From: Corynebacterium breve
GTDB taxonomy: Bacteria; Actinomycetota; Actinomycetes; Mycobacteriales; Mycobacteriaceae
Assembly (NCBI RefSeq): GCF_030252165.1
Contig: NZ_CP126969.1
Span: 1,178,001-1,242,000 of the forward strand
Direction of reading: 5' to 3'
DNA: 64,000 nucleotides
Both the position numbers and the translations under genes were made by a program. This document shows positions 60,902-64,000 of the stretch, in pieces. The notes under the pieces were generated by a model that was not told the origin of the DNA, made no database searches, and was given only the letters and a program-made list of their open reading frames with translations. How positions within the stretch are numbered: the stretch's first letter is position 1; each line of letters opens with the position of its first letter.

Positions 60902-61576
60902 ATGAGAACCCTTACCGTCATCACGGCCGGACTCTCCACACCGTCGTCGACACGCCAGGTTGCAGACGAAATCTCTGCGGCCGTCAATGCTGCCGTGACT
61001 GCGCGCGGCGAGGCGCTCGAGGTCACCACTATCGAACTGCGGGAGCTAGTCAACGACCTAGCCCAAGTGTTTACTACGGGCATGTCTACACCGCGCCTCG
61101 ACGAAGTTAAGACCCTGGTTTCAAGCTCCGACGGTCTCGTCGCTGTAACGCCAGTGTTCAAAGCAAGTTACTCAGGCTTGTTCAAGATGTTCTTCGACGC
61201 GCTCGATGCCGACGCGCTCAACGGCATGCCGACGATCATTGCGGCAACCGCGGGTACTCCACGCCACTCGTTGGTCACGGAATTCGCGCTGCGCCCATTG
61301 ATGACCTATATGCGAGCCGTCGTAGTCCCCACCTCTTTTTTTGCCGCCACAGATGACTTCGGAGGCGAAGAAGGACAATCGTTGGAGCGCCGCATCGCAC
61401 GCGCAGCCGGCGAGCTGGCAAACCTGATGGTTGCATCCAATGATTCTGTTGGTGGCCTCGGCGGGGTCACAGCAGAAGGCCAAGGCATGACACGCAGAAG
61501 AAAAACCGGCGTTGACCCGGAGGAGAATCTAGTTCCCTTCTCCGAGTTGCTCGCCGGCCATGATGGAAATAGTTAA
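60902..61576 (+). CDS. NADPH-dependent FMN reductase, CE1759 family
   Basis: This 224-residue flavodoxin-like reductase supplies reduced FMN to the adjacent monooxygenase. It has the phosphate-binding TAGLSTPSSTRQVAD (about 8-22), the flavin-binding TPVFKASYSGLFKMFFD (about 83-99) and ATAGTPRHS. The C-terminal RRRKTGVDPEENLVPFSELL is characteristic of this reductase group rather than of general FMN reductases. It starts at ATG 60902 with no gap after the monooxygenase stop and ends immediately against the convergent hisS. Confidence 0.88.
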   Translation: MRTLTVITAGLSTPSSTRQVADEISAAVNAAVTARGEALEVTTIELRELVNDLAQVFTTGMSTPRLDEVKTLVSSSDGLVAVTPVFKASYSGLFKMFFDALDADALNGMPTIIAATAGTPRHSLVTEFALRPLMTYMRAVVVPTSFFAATDDFGGEEGQSLERRIARAAGELANLMVASNDSVGGLGGVTAEGQGMTRRRKTGVDPEENLVPFSELLAGHDGNS

Positions 61577-62872
61577 CTAAGCCAGCTTTCCGCGAAGCGT
61601 GGCTACTACCTCATCCAGCGCAATCGGATCTTGGGAGTGGTCTTCCATGTTCTTCACGGAGACCTCTCCCGCTTCTAGTTCACGATCGCCAAGCACCAAG
61701 GTGAATCGTGCACCGGCCCGATCTGCGCCCTTCATGGCTCCCTTGAGACCACGGTCGCCGTAGGACATGTCGGCGGACACCCCTGCGGCCCGGAGCTCGT
61801 CGACAAGCAGGCTCATGCGTCGGCGAGAATCTGCGCCCAACGCAACGCCGAAAACATCAACTCGACGGTCAACCCCGTCGAGGGTCACGCCCTCCGCCTC
61901 GAGCGCGAGCACCGTGCGGTCGATACCCAGACCATAGCCGATACCGGACAGATCCTGGCCGCCGATTTGAGCCATGAGGCCGTCGTAGCGCCCGCCACCG
62001 CCAATGCCCGACTGAGCACCAAGGCCGTCGTGGACGAACTCGAAACAGGTCTTGGTGTAGTAGTCCAAGCCGCGCACCATCCGTGGGTTGATCACATATG
62101 CAATACCCATGTCATCGAGGGTGCCAGTGACCGTCTCAAAGTGCTCGCGGTTGGTGGAATCAAGATGGTCCAACATGAGTGGCGCATCGGCGGTCATTTC
62201 CTGGACCTCGGGGCGTTTGTCGTCGAGTACACGCAGTGGGTTGATCTCCGCGCGGTGACGTGTCTCTTCATCCAAAGGAAGATTGAACAAGAATTCCTGC
62301 AATTTCTCACGGTATGCCGGACGACAGTTGCTATCACCAAGACTGGTGAGCTCTAGACGGAAATCCTTTAGACCGACTGAACGGTAGCAGCGGTCCGCGA
62401 GCGCGATGACCTCTGCGTCGAGGAACGGGTCGTCTACACCAATGGCTTCCACGCCCACCTGCTGCAGCTGCCGGTAGCGACCAGCCTGCGGACGCTCGTA
62501 GCGGAAGAACGGACCGTAGTAGTTCAGCTTGACCGGCAGATAGCCACGATCCAAGTTGTGCTGGATCACCGCACGCATGACACCAGCGGTGCCCTCCGGA
62601 CGCAAGGTCACGGATCGATCACCTCGGTCGGCGAAGGTGTACATTTCCTTACTGACAACATCGGTGGACTCGCCCACGCCACGTGCGAACAAGGTGGTGT
62701 CTTCGAAGACCGGCAGCTCAATATGCTGATAGCCAGCCAGATGAGCCTGGCGTACAAACTCATCGCGCACCGCGATAAACGTCGACGAGGCCGGTGGAAC
62801 ATAGTCAGGTACGCCCTTCGGGGCCGACAGCGCCTTGAACTTCTCTTGCTTCTCAGACTTGTTTTCGCTCAC
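61577..62872 (-). CDS. hisS: Histidyl-tRNA synthetase
   Basis: HisS charges tRNA-His. The 431-residue class II synthetase has [11 protein letters not shown] near the N-terminus, [18 protein letters not shown] (motif 2 region), [18 protein letters not shown], the histidine-specific [20 protein letters not shown] and [10 protein letters not shown] (motif 3). A C-terminal anticodon-binding domain follows. It starts at GTG 62872 after a short lysine-rich tail ([11 protein letters not shown]). No ribosome-binding site is visible. It follows the MBL-fold gene by 11 bases, so re-initiation or an internal promoter is possible. Confidence 0.96.
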   Translation of the reverse strand: MSENKSEKQEKFKALSAPKGVPDYVPPASSTFIAVRDEFVRQAHLAGYQHIELPVFEDTTLFARGVGESTDVVSKEMYTFADRGDRSVTLRPEGTAGVMRAVIQHNLDRGYLPVKLNYYGPFFRYERPQAGRYRQLQQVGVEAIGVDDPFLDAEVIALADRCYRSVGLKDFRLELTSLGDSNCRPAYREKLQEFLFNLPLDEETRHRAEINPLRVLDDKRPEVQEMTADAPLMLDHLDSTNREHFETVTGTLDDMGIAYVINPRMVRGLDYYTKTCFEFVHDGLGAQSGIGGGGRYDGLMAQIGGQDLSGIGYGLGIDRTVLALEAEGVTLDGVDRRVDVFGVALGADSRRRMSLLVDELRAAGVSADMSYGDRGLKGAMKGADRAGARFTLVLGDRELEAGEVSVKNMEDHSQDPIALDEVVATLRGKLA

Positions 62873-62883
62873 AGAGCCAAATC

Positions 62884-63531
62884 TTAGCGGTTGTCATGCG
62901 CCATGCGGAGATACGGGTTGCTTGTTCGCTCCATGCGCATGCTCGTCGTTGGGCCATGTCCAGGCAAGACCGCTAGGTTGTCATCAAGGCTCCACACGGG
63001 ACCTGCGAGACTTCGATCCATTGCTTTGGGATCAGAGTGCTGCAGATCTGTCCGGCCAATAGTTCCGCGGAAAAGGACATCCCCGGAGAAAACGAAGCGC
63101 TCGTCGATAAGCAAAACGGAGCCCGGAGAATGCCCCGGAGCATGCTTAACTTCAAGCGAGATACCGGCGATAGTGATGGTGGTGTTGTCCTCGAAATATC
63201 GCAATTTGCGGATCGGAGTCATGTTTGCAGCATCGAAGAGCAGTTTCGTGTGATCGGACACGCCTTCGCCGCCGGACAGCATGAATTCGTCATCGGGGTG
63301 GATATATACGGGAACATTGAACTGCGTCGCAAGCGAGCCCGCATCGCGCGTGTGATCCAAATGACCATGAGTCAAAAGCACAGCTTGGAGCGTCGCGTTT
63401 TCCTGTTGGAGGTACTCAACAGTGCGATCATGGGTATGCATCCCGGGATCAACCACAAAGGCTTCCCCACCGTTGATCGCAACGTAGGTGTTCGTTTTGT
63501 ACGGGCCTGCAGCAAAACCAGCGATGTCCAT
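62884..63531 (-). CDS. MBL-fold metallo-hydrolase (glyoxalase II-like)
   Basis: This 215-residue protein of the metallo-beta-lactamase fold has the metal-binding [12 protein letters not shown] (about 54-65), [28 protein letters not shown] and [10 protein letters not shown]. It resembles the glyoxalase II-like hydrolases found next to hisS in actinobacteria; the true substrate (hydroxyacylglutathione, mycothiol conjugate or other) is unknown. It starts at ATG 63531 with AGGAT about 9 bases upstream. It precedes hisS and probably shares its transcript. Confidence 0.88.
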   Translation of the reverse strand: MDIAGFAAGPYKTNTYVAINGGEAFVVDPGMHTHDRTVEYLQQENATLQAVLLTHGHLDHTRDAGSLATQFNVPVYIHPDDEFMLSGGEGVSDHTKLLFDAANMTPIRKLRYFEDNTTITIAGISLEVKHAPGHSPGSVLLIDERFVFSGDVLFRGTIGRTDLQHSDPKAMDRSLAGPVWSLDDNLAVLPGHGPTTSMRMERTSNPYLRMAHDNR

Positions 63532-63569
63532 AGTCGATCATCCTAGCGCTCACGTGTGCTTAACGACGA

Positions 63570-63603
63570 CCAGCGGCCCCGAAAAACCTCTCGGTGCCGC
63601 TGG
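63570..63603 (-). terminator. Hairpin downstream of tpx
   Basis: CCAGCGGC (63570-63577) pairs with GCCGCTGG (63596-63603), extended by CCGA/TCGG after one mismatch, around a 9-base loop. It lies 23 bases after the tpx stop. The minus-strand exit is GTCGTCGTT without a clean T-run, so terminator strength is uncertain. Confidence 0.65.
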
Positions 63604-63626
63604 AAAAACTCTTGTCGAAAGTGTGT

Positions 63627-64000
63627 CTACTTCACAGCTTCGAGAGCTGCGTCGTAGTCAGGCTCGGTGGTGATTTCGTCGACAAGCTGGGTGTAAACGA
63701 TCTTATGGTTCTCGTCGGTCACCACGACAGAACGAGACAGCAGACCCTGGAGCGGAGAATCCTGCAAGGTCACACCGTAGTCCTCGCCAAAGGTGGAACG
63801 GAATGCGGACGCGGAGGTGACGTTTTCGATACCCTCAGCTGCGCAGAAACGGCCCTGGGCGAAAGGAAGATCCTTGGAGATGCACAGAACTGCGGTGTTG
63901 TCCGCACCGGCAGCGAGCTCGTTGAACTTGCGCACGGAAGCCGCACACACGCCGGTGTCGATGGAAGGGAAAATGTTCAGGACGAGTCGCTTACCCTCAA
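63627..64000 (-). CDS. tpx: Thiol peroxidase (Tpx), 5' end outside window
   Basis: Tpx is a thioredoxin-dependent atypical 2-Cys peroxiredoxin. The frame is open to the right edge, giving [20 protein letters not shown] followed by [11 protein letters not shown]. The peroxidatic Cys lies in [10 protein letters not shown] and the resolving Cys in [12 protein letters not shown]. The C-terminal [21 protein letters not shown] is typical. About 124 codons are visible, roughly three quarters of a normal Tpx; the start lies beyond 64000. An internal ATG near the peroxidatic Cys is not the real start. A hairpin follows the stop. Confidence 0.93.
   Translation of the reverse strand, partial: EGKRLVLNIFPSIDTGVCAASVRKFNELAAGADNTAVLCISKDLPFAQGRFCAAEGIENVTSASAFRSTFGEDYGVTLQDSPLQGLLSRSVVVTDENHKIVYTQLVDEITTEPDYDAALEAVK

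Overview
This window is a gene-dense, conserved chromosomal segment of a Corynebacterium species. The evidence is the gene order (ctaB // tkt-tal-zwf-opcA-pgl, gap-pgk-tpi, whiA-yvcK-rapZ-uvrC, the rib cluster, priA, metK, mihF, the pyr operon, nusB-efp-aro, alaS, aspS, hisS), protein sequences very close to those remembered from C. glutamicum, many GTG starts, actinobacterial mIHF and WhiA, and a helicase-dead PriA. GC looks moderate. The species was not determined. No tRNA, rRNA, CRISPR array, insertion sequence or prophage was seen.

Layout. 1-888: 3' part of ctaB (minus strand, runs off the left edge). 1258-7857: a plus-strand pentose-phosphate operon (tkt, tal, zwf, opcA, pgl). 7922-38758: almost unbroken minus-strand coding. 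Read from its upstream end this gives pyrR-pyrB-pyrC-carA-carB-pyrF (UMP synthesis), mihF-gmk-rpoZ-coaBC, metK, priA, def-fmt-rsmB-rpe-ribD-ribE-ribA-ribH, a PH-domain membrane protein, uvrC-rapZ-yvcK-whiA, gap-pgk-tpiA and secG. 38888-41175: three plus-strand genes (an SRPBCC/epimerase fusion and two YbjN-like proteins). 41259-57960: minus strand again, with aspS, an APH-like kinase, rarA, alaS, ruvX, mltG, aroE, a minimal prepilin peptidase, aroC-aroK-aroB-aroQ, a Xaa-Pro peptidase, efp-nusB and a PPK2-type kinase. 58101-61576: plus-strand metalloprotease, a HEPN-like/CBS protein and a luciferase-like monooxygenase with its FMN reductase. 61577-64000: minus-strand hisS, an MBL-fold hydrolase and tpx (runs off the right edge).

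How it fits together. The segment holds the oxidative and non-oxidative pentose-phosphate pathway, lower glycolysis, the whole pyrimidine pathway except dihydroorotate dehydrogenase and orotate phosphoribosyltransferase, riboflavin synthesis, the central shikimate pathway, and much translation machinery (def, fmt, rsmB, efp, alaS, aspS, hisS). Most genes sit in tightly packed operons with TAATG, ATGA or GTGA junctions.

Points that stand out: a one-base frameshift in gap just after the catalytic Cys; ppc absent from its usual place between tpi and secG; a perfect McbR-type operator upstream of metK; a protein joining an N-terminal HEPN-like R-N-x3-H motif to a CBS region; a large inverted repeat after aspS; a hairpin between tal and zwf; and probable leaderless starts at aroC and the first YbjN gene. 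No clearly new multi-gene system was found; the window is mostly core genome.
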